Shown here piece after piece: positions 1 through 8,966 of a DNA stretch of 64,000 nt (positions are counted from its first letter, which is position 1; every line of letters begins with the position of its first letter). The notes under the pieces are model-generated. The model made no database searches, was not told the origin of the DNA, and saw nothing but the letters and a program-made list of their open reading frames with translations. Source of the DNA: Microvirga splendida (lineage in GTDB: Bacteria > Pseudomonadota > Alphaproteobacteria > Rhizobiales > Beijerinckiaceae). The DNA is taken from NCBI RefSeq assembly GCF_016427565.1, contig NZ_JAELXT010000006.1, forward strand, positions 1 through 64,000, written 5' to 3'. The position numbers and the translations under genes are program-made.

Positions 1-174
1 TGCTCTCGGTCCCGTCGGGCGATCTGCGGTGGTGTCCCGCTTCCTCCATTTGGCGACGGTCTTGGGGTTGATGCCATAGCGTTCGGCCAGGGCTCTCAGG
101 CTCGCTTGACTATTTTGTATTGCTCGACGGATCGCCTCTGTCGTTGTGGCGCTCCCATGGAGAACTTGGCCCAT
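1..174 (-). CDS. IS481-family transposase, N-terminal fragment (runs off the window)
   Basis: The minus strand from ATG at 174 encodes 58 codons beginning MGQVLHGSATTTEAIRRAIQ and continuing through a helix-turn-helix (LRALAERYGINPKTVAKWRKR). This opening and the spacing of the helix-turn-helix match the N-terminus of IS481-type transposases, which bind the element ends before the DDE catalytic core. The catalytic domain lies outside the window, so whether the element is intact is unknown. The stop of the neighbouring TetR gene is only 43 bases from the putative element end, so the insertion sits just downstream of that regulator. Confidence 0.7.
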   Translation of the reverse strand, partial: MGQVLHGSATTTEAIRRAIQNSQASLRALAERYGINPKTVAKWRKRDTTADRPTGPRA

Positions 175-230
175 AGCGCGTCCCTCCATCCTGAGGATAA
201 TATCGCACCATCAAACCCTGGGATCAAACA
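1..230 (-). mobile_element. IS481-like insertion sequence, 5' end only
   Basis: The transposase start lies at 174 and its leader runs up to about 230, where the minus strand begins TGTTTGATCCCAGG, a plausible terminal inverted repeat of the TGT...ACA type. Only this end is in the window, so the second repeat and any target duplication cannot be checked. The exact outer boundary at 230 is an inference. Confidence 0.5.
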
Positions 231-272
231 ACCTAGAGAAGGGCAGGGCTGCGGGAAAGCTCCCAACGGTCC

Positions 273-962
273 TTATCGTTGCGGGGCATCAGGCCCATAA
301 GCTGCAAAGAAGACCCGCAGCGCGTTCTCCACGTTCTTCTGGATCTGGGCTTCGGTCGGCGGTTCGCCGACGGAAAAGAGCAGGCGGCGCAGCATGCCCG
401 AGACGCAGAGGTCGAGGAAGTGCTGGGCGGCAACCCCGGTGTCCTCGATGGAGAGCCGCCCCGCTTCGACCTGACGGTCGAAATAGGCCTTGAGCCGCGC
501 GATGCCCTGTGTGGGGCCGGCCTCATAGAAGGCTTGCCCCAGGCGCGGGAATTTCTCCGCCGCACCCATAACCATGCGGATCGAGGAGATATGCTCGGGC
601 TTGCCCATGCGGCGCAGGTAGCTCAGGCCGAGCTGTCTCAGAACGCCGCGAACGTCGGGATCTTCCGGGTCGAGCTTGAACAGAACCTCCGCCAGGCCCC
701 GTTTCTCCTCCGTCGTCAGAGCCTCGAACAGGCTCTCCTTGCTATCGAAGTAGACATAGAGCGTGCCCTTCGAGACGCCGGCAACCTTGGCGATCTCGCC
801 CATGCTGGCGCCGTCGAACCCCTGCGCCAGGAAGACCTTGCGGGCGCCTTCCAGGATCTGTCGGCGCTTGGCGCTCTCGGCATTCTCCTCGGCGGCTGGG
901 GAGACTTCCAGATCCCGAGCGCTGTCATGCACGGCGGTCATGGCTTCTAGTACTTTCTTCAT
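273..962 (-). CDS. TetR/AcrR family transcriptional repressor
   Basis: A 229-residue protein with a TetR-type N-terminal helix-turn-helix at about residues 33-75 (RRQILEGARKVFLAQGF ... MGEIAKVAGVSKGTLYVYF) and an all-helical C-terminal ligand domain. It is divergent from an EmrA/EmrB-type efflux pair, so the likely role is ligand-relieved repression of that pump and of itself. I chose ATG 962 over the longer TTG 989 because the longer start would put the first codons inside the perfect palindrome at 969-989, which fits better as the operator. A further ATG at 941 is also possible. The ligand cannot be inferred. Confidence 0.85.
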   Translation of the reverse strand: MKKVLEAMTAVHDSARDLEVSPAAEENAESAKRRQILEGARKVFLAQGFDGASMGEIAKVAGVSKGTLYVYFDSKESLFEALTTEEKRGLAEVLFKLDPEDPDVRGVLRQLGLSYLRRMGKPEHISSIRMVMGAAEKFPRLGQAFYEAGPTQGIARLKAYFDRQVEAGRLSIEDTGVAAQHFLDLCVSGMLRRLLFSVGEPPTEAQIQKNVENALRVFFAAYGPDAPQR

Positions 963-968
963 TGTCCA

Positions 969-989
969 TTGACCGAACGGTTCGGTCAA
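969..989. promoter_or_regulatory. Palindromic operator for the TetR-type repressor
   Basis: A 21-base perfect palindrome centred on 979 with core TGACCGAACGGTTCGGTCA, extended by one matching base each side. It lies between the divergent repressor (start 962) and efflux gene (start 1077). Many TetR proteins bind palindromes of this size. An A/T-rich TCATATAT just downstream could be the -10 of the efflux promoter, which would place the operator over the -35 region. Confidence 0.75.
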
Positions 990-1076
990 ATCATATATGG
1001 CAGGTGGACAACACAGATCAAGGCCTGTCTGGCAGTTCGATGCTTACGGATTCTGCAGGCCTTGCAGAGGTTTAAC

Positions 1077-2264
1077 ATGGCTTATCGGGAAGAGTTCGAC
1101 CAGGGCGCGAAGACCGGCTCCGAAGGCGCCGTCGATACACCGGCGCGCCAGGCAGGGCAGGGTGCTCCCGTGGCGGCCGCGCCTCAGGCCAGGAAGAAGG
1201 GGCTCGGCAAGAAGCCCGTGATCCTCGCCGTCCTGGCTGCCGCTCTCGCCTTCGGCGGCTACGAGGGACACGAGTGGTGGACGAACGGCCGCTTCATGGT
1301 CTCCACCGAGGACGCCTATGTGCAGGCGGACATCACGATCCTGTCGGCCAAGGTGTCCGGCTATGTTCAGTCCGTCGCCGTCACCAACAACCAGAGCGTC
1401 AAGGCGGGCGACCTGATCGCCAAGATCGATGACGGCGACTACCGCTTCGCGCTTCAGTCGGCGAAGGACAAGCTCGCGACGCAGCAGAGCGCCGTCACGC
1501 GCATCGGCCGCCAGATCGAGGCAGGCCGCGCCGCCGTGGCGCAGGCCCAGGCGCAGATCGCCGCCGCGCAGGCCGAGGCCGAGCGCGCCGAGAGCGATTT
1601 CGCTCGCCAGCAGCAGCTCGCCCGCTCCGACTACACTAGCCGGGCCGCCCTCGAGAACGCCAAGGCCAACCGCGACCGAGCGCAGGCCAATGTTCAGAGC
1701 GCCGAGGCTGCGCTTGCCGCCGCCAAGGCGAATGTGGACGTTCTCGCCGCGCAGCAGGACGAAGCCGAGCGAGTGGCCGCCGAGCAGCAGACCGCCGTCG
1801 AGAAGGCCGAGCGCGACCTCACCTTCACGGAGATCCGCGCGCCCGTCGCTGGCGTGATCGGCAACAAGGCCATGGAGGTCGGCACCTATGTGCAGCCCGG
1901 CGCCCGTCTGGCGGCTCTCGTGCCCATGACCAGCGTGCATGTGGACGCCAACTTCAAGGAGACGCAGATCGCGTCCCTCAAGGTCGGCCAGAAGGTGCAT
2001 ATCGAGGTCGATGCCTTCCCGGATGCCGACGTGGTCGGCACGGTGGAGAGCGTCTCGCCGGCCTCGGGCGCCGTGTTCAGCCTGCTGCCGCCGGAAAACG
2101 CCACCGGCAACTTCACCAAGATCGTTCAGCGTGTGCCCGTGCGCGTCTCCGTCGATCCGGAGACCGTCCAGAAGGGCATCCTGCGTCCCGGACTGTCGGT
2201 GGTCGTCGACGTGGATACGCGCACCTCGGCCGAGCCTGAAAAGACGGCCAGCATCGAAGAGTAA
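1077..2264 (+). CDS. HlyD/EmrA-type membrane fusion protein of an efflux pump
   Basis: A 395-residue periplasmic adaptor. It has a basic cytoplasmic N-terminus, one membrane segment at about residues 42-60, a lipoyl half-motif (VSGYVQSVAVTNNQSVKAGD), a long alanine- and glutamine-rich alpha-hairpin (about residues 130-245), the second lipoyl half (ITFTEIRAPVAGVIG-like) and a beta-barrel. The family links an inner-membrane transporter to the outer membrane for drug export. Start ATG 1077 has AGAGG 6 bases upstream; an upstream TTG at 969 is in frame but lies in the operator. The MFS gene follows after 6 bases, so the two are co-transcribed. Confidence 0.9.
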   Translation: MAYREEFDQGAKTGSEGAVDTPARQAGQGAPVAAAPQARKKGLGKKPVILAVLAAALAFGGYEGHEWWTNGRFMVSTEDAYVQADITILSAKVSGYVQSVAVTNNQSVKAGDLIAKIDDGDYRFALQSAKDKLATQQSAVTRIGRQIEAGRAAVAQAQAQIAAAQAEAERAESDFARQQQLARSDYTSRAALENAKANRDRAQANVQSAEAALAAAKANVDVLAAQQDEAERVAAEQQTAVEKAERDLTFTEIRAPVAGVIGNKAMEVGTYVQPGARLAALVPMTSVHVDANFKETQIASLKVGQKVHIEVDAFPDADVVGTVESVSPASGAVFSLLPPENATGNFTKIVQRVPVRVSVDPETVQKGILRPGLSVVVDVDTRTSAEPEKTASIEE

Positions 2265-2270
2265 GGAACC

Positions 2271-3869
2271 ATGGCTGCATCGGCTGCCATCCCGAATAAG
2301 CTGCAGGGCTCCATGCCTGCCGCGAAGCCGGCGCCCGTCAGCGGGCGCCGGACCTTCGCGTTCTTCTGCATGGTCTTCGGCATGTTCATGGCGATCCTGG
2401 ACATCCAGATCGTCTCCGCGTCGCTCGCCGAAATCCAGGCCGGCCTCTCCGCATCTTCGGAGGAAATCTCCTGGGTGCAGACGAGCTACCTGATCGCGGA
2501 AGTGATCATGATCCCGCTCTCGGGAACGCTCTCGCGCGTGCTCTCCACGCGCTGGATGTTCGTGATCGCGTCCGGCGGCTTCACCTTCATGAGCTTCATG
2601 TGCGCGACCGCCACCACCATCGATCAGATGATCGTCTACCGGGCCCTGCAGGGCTTCATCGGCGGCGGCATGATCCCGACCGTCTTCGCCTCGGCCTTCA
2701 CGATCTTCCCGCCGGAAAAGAGGCCCGTGATCTCGCCGATCATCGGCCTCGTGGCGACGCTCGCGCCGACCATCGGCCCGACGCTCGGCGGCTACCTCAC
2801 CGACCTGTTCTCCTGGCACTGGCTGTTCCTGGTCAACATCGTGCCGGGCATCCTGGTCACGATCTCCACCTATCTGCTGGTCGATTTCGACGAGCCTGAT
2901 CTCAGCCTCTTCAAGAGCTTCGACTGGGCCGGCCTCGGCTTCATGGCGGCTTTTCTCGGCAGCCTGGAATATGTGCTGGAAGAGGGGCCTCTGAACGACT
3001 GGTTCCAGGACGAGCTGGTGCTGATCCTCACCGTCGTGTGCGTGGTCGGGGGCTTGGGCTTCTTCTACCGGGCCTTCACGGCGAAACAGCCGATCGTGGA
3101 CCTGCGCGCCTTCGGCGACCGCAACTTCCTCGCCGGCTCGTCCTTCAGCTTCGTCATGGGCATCGGCCTCTACGGCCTGACCTATCTCTACCCGGTCTAT
3201 CTCGGCAGCGTGCGGGGCTATTCGTCCCTGCAGATCGGCGAGACCATGTTCGTGTCCGGCGCGGCCATGTTCCTGACGGCCCCAGTGGCGGGTGTTCTGT
3301 CGCGCAAGATGGATCCGCGCCTCATGATGGGCGTCGGCTTTGCCGCTTTCGCGCTCGGCACATGGATGATGAGCGGGCTCACCAAGGACTGGGATTTCTG
3401 GGAGCTGTTCGTGCCGCAGGTCCTGCGCGGCTTCGGCCTGATGATCTGCATGGTGCCGATCAACAACATCGCGCTCGGAACCCTGCCGCCCGACCGGATC
3501 AAGAATGCCTCGGGCCTCTACAACCTCACCCGCAACCTGGGTGGTGCCGTGGGCCTGGCGGTCATCAACACGACCTTGAACGACCGCCTGGACCTGCACG
3601 TCCAGCGGCTGCGCGAGAGCGTGAACTGGGGCCGATCGACGGCGGTCGAGACGCTCAACGCCATGACCATGAAGTTCCAGTCGCTGGGCGCCGATGCCGG
3701 CACGGCTGCGATCAAGACCCTGTCCAACATGGTCCACCGCGAGGCGATGGTCATGTCCTTCGCGGATGTGTTCCTGCTGCTGACCGTGCTGTTCCTGGGC
3801 CTGATCCTCGCCCTGCCGTTCATCGAGAAGCCCCGCCCGGCTCCCGCCGGTGCCGGCGGCGGGCATTAG
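2271..3869 (+). CDS. DHA2-family MFS multidrug efflux permease (EmrB-like)
   Basis: A 532-residue protein with about 14 hydrophobic segments, as expected for the DHA2 drug:proton antiporters. Visible family motifs are LDIQIVSASLAEIQ in the first helix (motif D1-like), the RWMFVIASGGF loop and GYLTDLFSWHWLFLVN with the GPxxGG motif just before it (motif C). It should pair with the adaptor directly upstream and export toxic compounds. A rho-independent hairpin follows at 3888, which ends the operon. The substrate is not predictable from sequence. Confidence 0.92.
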   Translation: MAASAAIPNKLQGSMPAAKPAPVSGRRTFAFFCMVFGMFMAILDIQIVSASLAEIQAGLSASSEEISWVQTSYLIAEVIMIPLSGTLSRVLSTRWMFVIASGGFTFMSFMCATATTIDQMIVYRALQGFIGGGMIPTVFASAFTIFPPEKRPVISPIIGLVATLAPTIGPTLGGYLTDLFSWHWLFLVNIVPGILVTISTYLLVDFDEPDLSLFKSFDWAGLGFMAAFLGSLEYVLEEGPLNDWFQDELVLILTVVCVVGGLGFFYRAFTAKQPIVDLRAFGDRNFLAGSSFSFVMGIGLYGLTYLYPVYLGSVRGYSSLQIGETMFVSGAAMFLTAPVAGVLSRKMDPRLMMGVGFAAFALGTWMMSGLTKDWDFWELFVPQVLRGFGLMICMVPINNIALGTLPPDRIKNASGLYNLTRNLGGAVGLAVINTTLNDRLDLHVQRLRESVNWGRSTAVETLNAMTMKFQSLGADAGTAAIKTLSNMVHREAMVMSFADVFLLLTVLFLGLILALPFIEKPRPAPAGAGGGH

Positions 3870-3887
3870 ATCAACTTCCACGACCTC

Positions 3888-3914
3888 AGCCCGGCCATGT
3901 GCCGGGCTTTCCTT
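3888..3914 (+). terminator. Rho-independent terminator after the efflux operon
   Basis: Stem AGCCCGGC / GCCGGGCT with a five-base loop, followed by TTCCTTTT. It starts 18 bases after the MFS stop codon. Confidence 0.8.
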
Positions 3915-4086
3915 TTCATGGCAGTCGGAGATAGCCCTCCGCCGTGGCAGCAAAAGGATGCCGGTGGGTGAGGGCGGGCGAGCGGCGCAAAGGGTGGGGA
4001 CGCGGGGCTTTTAAGCTGTTGTTCTCGCAGTCCAAACATCATAGTTTGCGCCCTGGTTTTTCTCCGACAGGTGAAGTTCAAGCATC

Positions 4087-5256
4087 TTGCCTCCTCCAAC
4101 CCGTCAATCCGCTTCCGTCGGCGCCGTGCGCCGCTCCTTCGCCCCGTGGGCGAACCCCGATGCCAAGCCGCTCATCCGCTTCGAGAACGTCACGAAACGT
4201 TTCGGCGAGTCCACAGCGGTCGATCATCTCTCCCTGAACATCTTCGAAGGCGAGTTCTTCTGCCTGCTGGGTCCCTCCGGCTGCGGCAAGACGACCCTCA
4301 TGCGCATGCTCGCCGGCTTCGAGACCCCGACCGAGGGCACGATCACCTTAGGCGACCAGAACCTCGCCGGCGTGCCGCCCTATCGCCGCCCCGTGAACAT
4401 GATGTTCCAGTCCTATGCGCTCTTCCCGCACATGAGCGTGGAGAAGAACATCGCCTTCGGCCTCAAGCAGGACGGGATGCCCAAGGACCAGATCGCCGAT
4501 CGGGTCGGTGAGATGCTGCGCCTGGTCCAACTCGAGAAGCTCGCGCGCCGCTACCCGAGCCAGCTCTCCGGCGGCCAGCGCCAGCGCGTGGCGCTCGCCC
4601 GTGCGCTCGCCAAGAAGCCCAAGGTCCTGCTCCTCGACGAGCCGCTGGGCGCCCTCGACAAGAAGCTGCGCGAGGAGACCCAGTTCGAGCTGATGGACAT
4701 CCAGCACGATCTCCACATGACCTTCGTGGTCGTCACCCATGACCAGGAGGAGGCCATGACCATGGCCGACCGGATCGCGGTCATGGACCATGGCCGGATC
4801 GTCCAGGTCGCCACGCCGGGCGAGATCTACGAGCAGCCCAAGACCCGCTTCATCGCCGAGTTCGTCGGCGACGTGAACATCATCGAAGGCCATGTCCAGG
4901 GCCAGGAGAACGGCCTCTGGCGGGTGAAGACGTCTTCGGCCGAAGCGCCGCTCACCATCGACGATCCCGACGAGGTGCTGCATTCCGGCCAGCCGGTGGC
5001 CATCGCCGTGCGCCCCGAGAAGATGGTGATTCAGCGCGACCCGCCGGGGCCCGGCGCCATCAACGTGCTCACCGGCGAGGTGTGGGATATCGGCTATCTC
5101 GGCGACTGGACGGTCTATCGCGTGAAGCTCGCCAATGGCGAGATCCTGCGCGTGACGCGCGCCAACGCCTCGCGCTTCGTCGAGAGCCCCATCGACTGGG
5201 ACGAGCAGGTCTATGTCACCTTCGCGCCGGATGCGGCGGTGATCCTGGCGGAATAG
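4087..5256 (+). CDS. potG: PotG-type polyamine ABC transporter ATPase
   Basis: A 389-residue ABC ATPase with Walker A GPSGCGKTT, signature LSGGQRQR, Walker B VLLLDEP, the switch histidine in VVTHDQEEAM, and a C-terminal TOBE region (about residues 285-385). The strings VPPYRRPVNMMFQSYALFPHM and FGLKQD are very like E. coli PotG, the putrescine importer ATPase. The only in-frame upstream start before the conserved core is TTG 4087; the leader RQSASVGAVRRSFAPW is typical of rhizobial PotG. Two permease genes follow directly. The binding-protein gene potF, which usually precedes potG, is not here: upstream are only 217 bases and then the efflux operon. Confidence 0.88.
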   Translation: MPPPTRQSASVGAVRRSFAPWANPDAKPLIRFENVTKRFGESTAVDHLSLNIFEGEFFCLLGPSGCGKTTLMRMLAGFETPTEGTITLGDQNLAGVPPYRRPVNMMFQSYALFPHMSVEKNIAFGLKQDGMPKDQIADRVGEMLRLVQLEKLARRYPSQLSGGQRQRVALARALAKKPKVLLLDEPLGALDKKLREETQFELMDIQHDLHMTFVVVTHDQEEAMTMADRIAVMDHGRIVQVATPGEIYEQPKTRFIAEFVGDVNIIEGHVQGQENGLWRVKTSSAEAPLTIDDPDEVLHSGQPVAIAVRPEKMVIQRDPPGPGAINVLTGEVWDIGYLGDWTVYRVKLANGEILRVTRANASRFVESPIDWDEQVYVTFAPDAAVILAE

Positions 5257-5258
5257 CC

Positions 5259-6164
5259 ATGATGGATCGCTCCCTCACGCGTCGCCTCACCGCCGGCCTC
5301 GTGCCCGCCGTGCCGTATCTCTGGCTCGGCCTCCTCTTCCTCGTGCCGTTTCTCATCGTCCTCAAGATCAGCCTGTCGGATCCGGCGGTGGCTCAGCCGC
5401 CCTACAAGCCCGTCTTCGAGTGGAGCGACATTTCAGGCTTCCTCGGTGGCCTCGATCTCGAGAACTTCACCCTGCTGGTCGAGGACGACCTCTATTTTCG
5501 CGCGACGCTTTCGTCGGTGCGCATCGCCGCCGTCTCGACATTGCTGCTGCTGATCGTGGGCTTTCCCATCGCCTACGGCATGGCCCGCGCGCCGGAGCGC
5601 TACCGGTCGCTCCTGGTCGCGGCGATCATCCTGCCGTTCTGGACGAGCTTCCTCATCCGCATCTATGCCTGGGTGGCGATCCTCAAGCCCGAAGGCCTGC
5701 TCACCCAGGCGCTCATGGGCATCGGCCTGATCTCGGAACCGCTCGACATCCTGAACACCGAGACGGCGGTCTATATCGGCATCGTCTATGCCTATCTGCC
5801 CTTCATGGTGCTGCCGCTCTACGCGACGCTGGAGAAGATGGACGACACGCTGCTCGAAGCGGCGCTCGATCTCGGCTCCACGCCCTGGCGCTCGTTCTGG
5901 ACGATCACCGTGCCGCTCGCCATGCCGGGCATCATCGCCGGCTCGCTCCTGTGCTTCATCCCGGCGGTGGGCGAGTTCGTGATTCCCGATCTGCTCGGCG
6001 GCTCGGAGACCCTGATGATCGGCCGGCAGCTCTGGAGCGAGTTCTTCTCGAACCGCGACTGGCCGCTCGCCTCCGCGGTTGCCATCCTGCTGCTCATCGT
6101 TCTCGTCGTGCCCATCGTGATCTATCGCGATGTGGAGGCCCGGCGCGTGGAGGCACGCCCATGA
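5259..6164 (+). CDS. potH: PotH-type polyamine ABC transporter permease
   Basis: A 301-residue inner-membrane permease with six predicted helices and the EAA loop EAALDLGSTPWRSFWTITVP that docks on the ATPase. Runs such as LPFWTSFLIRIYAWVAILK, IGIVYAYLPFMVLPLY and CFIPAVGEFVIPDLLGG are close to E. coli PotH. The start is ATGATG at 5259, two bases after the potG stop; the frame is open far upstream but that is potG coding sequence. It forms the translocation channel together with PotI. Confidence 0.9.
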   Translation: MMDRSLTRRLTAGLVPAVPYLWLGLLFLVPFLIVLKISLSDPAVAQPPYKPVFEWSDISGFLGGLDLENFTLLVEDDLYFRATLSSVRIAAVSTLLLLIVGFPIAYGMARAPERYRSLLVAAIILPFWTSFLIRIYAWVAILKPEGLLTQALMGIGLISEPLDILNTETAVYIGIVYAYLPFMVLPLYATLEKMDDTLLEAALDLGSTPWRSFWTITVPLAMPGIIAGSLLCFIPAVGEFVIPDLLGGSETLMIGRQLWSEFFSNRDWPLASAVAILLLIVLVVPIVIYRDVEARRVEARP

Positions 6165-6964
6165 ACCGGCGCCTCAGCGTCTTCAACGTCACCTCTCTGG
6201 TGATCGGCTTCGCGTTCCTCTACCTGCCGATCCTGCTTTTGGTGATCTATTCCTTCAACGCCTCGCGGCTCGTGACCGTGTGGGGCGGCTTCTCTACGCA
6301 ATGGTACGGCGCGCTGTTCCGCAATGAGGCCCTCATCGACGCGGCCTGGGTGACGCTGCGCATCGCGCTCCTGTCCGCAACCCTCGCGACGATCCTCGGC
6401 ACCCTCGCGGCGCTTGCGCTCACCCGCTACGGGCGGTTTCCCGGGCGCACCCTGTTCACCGGCATGGTCTACGCGCCCATGGTCATGCCGGAGGTCATCA
6501 CCGGCCTGTCGCTGCTGCTGTTCTTCGTGGCCGTCGATTTCGACCGGGGCTTCTGGACCATCACGCTCGCCCACACCACGCTCACCATGTGCTTCGTCAC
6601 CGTGGTGGTGCAGTCGCGCCTCATGACCTTTGACCGGTCGCTGGAGGAGGCCGCGATGGATCTCGGTGCGCCGCCCCTGCGCACCTTCTTCTCGGTGACC
6701 TTGCCGCTGATAGCGCCCTCCATCGTGGCGGGCTTCCTGCTCGCCTTCACCCTGTCGATGGACGATCTGGTGATCGCGAGCTTCAATGCGGGCCCCGGCG
6801 CCACCACGCTGCCGATCAAGATCTACAGCGCGGTGCGGCTCGGGCTCTCGCCCGAGGTCAATGCGGCTTCGGCCATCCTGATCGGGATTGTGACCCTCGG
6901 GGTGATTTCAGCGACGCTGCTGAGCAAGCGCTCGGTTCTGCGCTCGCGCCGCAACGCTCACTGA
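6161..6964 (+). CDS. potI: PotI-type polyamine ABC transporter permease
   Basis: A 267-residue permease with six predicted membrane helices and the EAA loop EEAAMDLGAPPLRTFFSVTLP. FAFLYLPILLLVIYSFNAS near the N-terminus and SMDDLVIASFNAGPGATTLP near the C-terminus are typical of PotI. The ATG overlaps the potH stop by four bases (ATGA), showing translational coupling. The 3' end overlaps the convergent AsmA-family gene by seven bases. Confidence 0.9.
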   Translation: MNRRLSVFNVTSLVIGFAFLYLPILLLVIYSFNASRLVTVWGGFSTQWYGALFRNEALIDAAWVTLRIALLSATLATILGTLAALALTRYGRFPGRTLFTGMVYAPMVMPEVITGLSLLLFFVAVDFDRGFWTITLAHTTLTMCFVTVVVQSRLMTFDRSLEEAAMDLGAPPLRTFFSVTLPLIAPSIVAGFLLAFTLSMDDLVIASFNAGPGATTLPIKIYSAVRLGLSPEVNAASAILIGIVTLGVISATLLSKRSVLRSRRNAH

Positions 6965-8769
6965 GCCGTGGCCTGCGGGCCCTGCTCGCCGACCGGGGCG
7001 CGCTGCGACGGGAAGAGCGGCTTGGCGGCGCCCGACCGTTCGATGAGGGAGCGCACCTCAGGCATGATGGCCACATTGTCCCAGTCGCCGGTGACGTCGA
7101 AGGCGAGGGCGGGGGCTTGCCCCGCCGGCGCATCGACGGGCGCAACACCCGCCGTGACCTGGAGCGTGCGGTCGACCAGCAGCACCTGACCGCGAAGACG
7201 GGCCTGAACGGCTTTCCCCTTCAGCTTGCCTTCCACGATCTGGCCGACGCCGTCCTGCACCACGATCTGGGCCTCGGCTTTGTCGAAAGGCGTGCGGCCG
7301 CCTTTCCAGTTCAGGGATGCGAGGAGAGGCCGCTTTTCCACGCGGCGAAGAGCATCCTCGAGGTTAATCCCCACCAGCTCTCCGTCCGTCAGTTCGATCG
7401 AGGAGCGGCCTGCCGCCTGACGGATCACGTCCGCAGGGTTCCGGCCATGCCCGTCGAAGCTGAACTGCCCCCGGGCACGGCCGGTGATCCAGCGCGGCTC
7501 GCCGGCCGCGGCGAGGAAGGGGGCGATCTTCACCCCCGAGAAAGATCCCTGGCTCTTGAAGTCGACGAGGCCGTCGTGAGCCGCCAGCGACAGCCGCCCT
7601 TTCAGCGTGCCGTCATAGAAGTCGGCACGCCCGATGGAGGCTTCGATGCTGTTGGGCTGAACGAGCACGCTCGCCGCCATGTCATCCAGGCTGAGGCGCC
7701 CGAGCCGGGCGGTTGCGGCCGAGAGGCGAAGGTCGAGATCGGCCCCGGTTGCGCGCGTCAGGTCGATGGCCTCGCTGCTCCACGAGCCTTCATGGGTGCG
7801 GGCCTGGTGGAACGGGGCGAAGAGGTCGGACAGGTTGAGCTTGTCGGCCGCGAGGGTGCCGGCGATGACGGGCCGCTCTGCATCGAAGCGGACGCCCAGG
7901 GTGCCCTCCAGCTGGTCCGACCCCAAGGTGATGGACACCGCAGGCCAGGACAGGCGACGGCGGTCCATGGAGAAATCGCCGCTGACGGAAACGGCATGCA
8001 GCAGGGATCCGAAGGGAAGACCCATTCCGCTCCAGCGGGTGAAGTCACGCACCGAAGCCATCTTGATGGTGCTTTCCCCTGTGATGCGCGGCGCGTCTCC
8101 GAGCTGCGCCTCGCCCTCGGCCTTGAGCCGGGAGCCTGACGCGGAAAGGGTCAGGGAAAACGGGCTGATCTTGTTGGAGGCGAGCAGGTCTGGGAAGATC
8201 GAGGCCTGCTCCAGGAGAACGACTTCCTCCCGCCAGGCCGCCGAACCGGACATCGTCAAAGGTTCGGACGGATCGGCCCAGCGGATGATCACGTCGAGCC
8301 TGTCGAGGTCGGCGTTCTTCAGGTCCGTCCATCGCATCGAGGATTTCGTCACCACGAGCCGGCGTGCGCGGGTCTCGGTGGAGCGGTCCTTGAAGATCGC
8401 TGCCCAGTTGGCGGCCTTGAGCTTCTGGGCCGACCCGGTGATGCGGGTTTCCGTCAGGTCGAAGTCTGACAGCTCGATCCGTCCGAAGAGCAGCGGCAGG
8501 AGGCGAAGCTCGCCCCGCAGGGTGCCGCCCTCGGCTCTCAGCGCCCCGTCCGGAAATTCGAGGGCTACGTTCTCGAGCTTGACCCGCGGAATGGGCAGCA
8601 CTGCGAAGGTGCTCCGGCCCCTGACCGTCATGTCCAAACCGTAGCGGCTCCTCACATGCTCCCTCAGTTCCGCCGACAGGCCGCCTCCGGGCAGCGTCCA
8701 GGGGGAGGCCGCCGTCCCGAGAACGGCAAGCGAAATCAAGGCGATGAGGAGGACAACGCGGCGGGACAT
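6958..8769 (-). CDS. AsmA-family envelope protein
   Basis: A 603-residue protein with an N-terminal signal anchor (SRRVVLLIALISLAVLG) and a long periplasmic body rich in beta-strand. The N-terminal region matches AsmA (YGLDMTVRGRSTFAVLPIPRVKLENVALEF, then LRGELRLLPLLFGRIELSDFDLTETRI), and the C-terminal part has the AsmA_2-type DGTLKGRLSLAAHDGLVDFKSQ and GRARGQFSFDGHGRNPADVIR segments. Family members form bridge-like proteins implicated in outer-membrane lipid transport and assembly. ATG 8769 was chosen because the signal anchor begins there; the longer reading frame upstream has no such features. It has no operon partner in the window. Confidence 0.85.
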   Translation of the reverse strand: MSRRVVLLIALISLAVLGTAASPWTLPGGGLSAELREHVRSRYGLDMTVRGRSTFAVLPIPRVKLENVALEFPDGALRAEGGTLRGELRLLPLLFGRIELSDFDLTETRITGSAQKLKAANWAAIFKDRSTETRARRLVVTKSSMRWTDLKNADLDRLDVIIRWADPSEPLTMSGSAAWREEVVLLEQASIFPDLLASNKISPFSLTLSASGSRLKAEGEAQLGDAPRITGESTIKMASVRDFTRWSGMGLPFGSLLHAVSVSGDFSMDRRRLSWPAVSITLGSDQLEGTLGVRFDAERPVIAGTLAADKLNLSDLFAPFHQARTHEGSWSSEAIDLTRATGADLDLRLSAATARLGRLSLDDMAASVLVQPNSIEASIGRADFYDGTLKGRLSLAAHDGLVDFKSQGSFSGVKIAPFLAAAGEPRWITGRARGQFSFDGHGRNPADVIRQAAGRSSIELTDGELVGINLEDALRRVEKRPLLASLNWKGGRTPFDKAEAQIVVQDGVGQIVEGKLKGKAVQARLRGQVLLVDRTLQVTAGVAPVDAPAGQAPALAFDVTGDWDNVAIMPEVRSLIERSGAAKPLFPSQRAPVGEQGPQATAQ

Positions 8770-8966
8770 GGAATAATGTTGTAAACCTTGAGCGCTGCCT
8801 CGCAAGCGGTGAAGAGGAGATGTCCTCAGGGCAGGGCCGACTTCATGAATCCTTCCATATATCCATACGAAGGGATTGTCTAAATTGAGGCCAAGTTGCA
8901 GGGTGGCCGCCATTCGAACCGCGACACTTCGAACGGGCCGGCACCGGCCCACAAGGAGAGGATTTG

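Noticed and set aside
1044..3953. 969-codon open frame on the minus strand
   Set aside because: It is antisense to the EmrA/EmrB genes, and its composition (His, Arg, Gly, Ala and Asp runs) is that of a high-GC shadow frame; no domain is recognisable.
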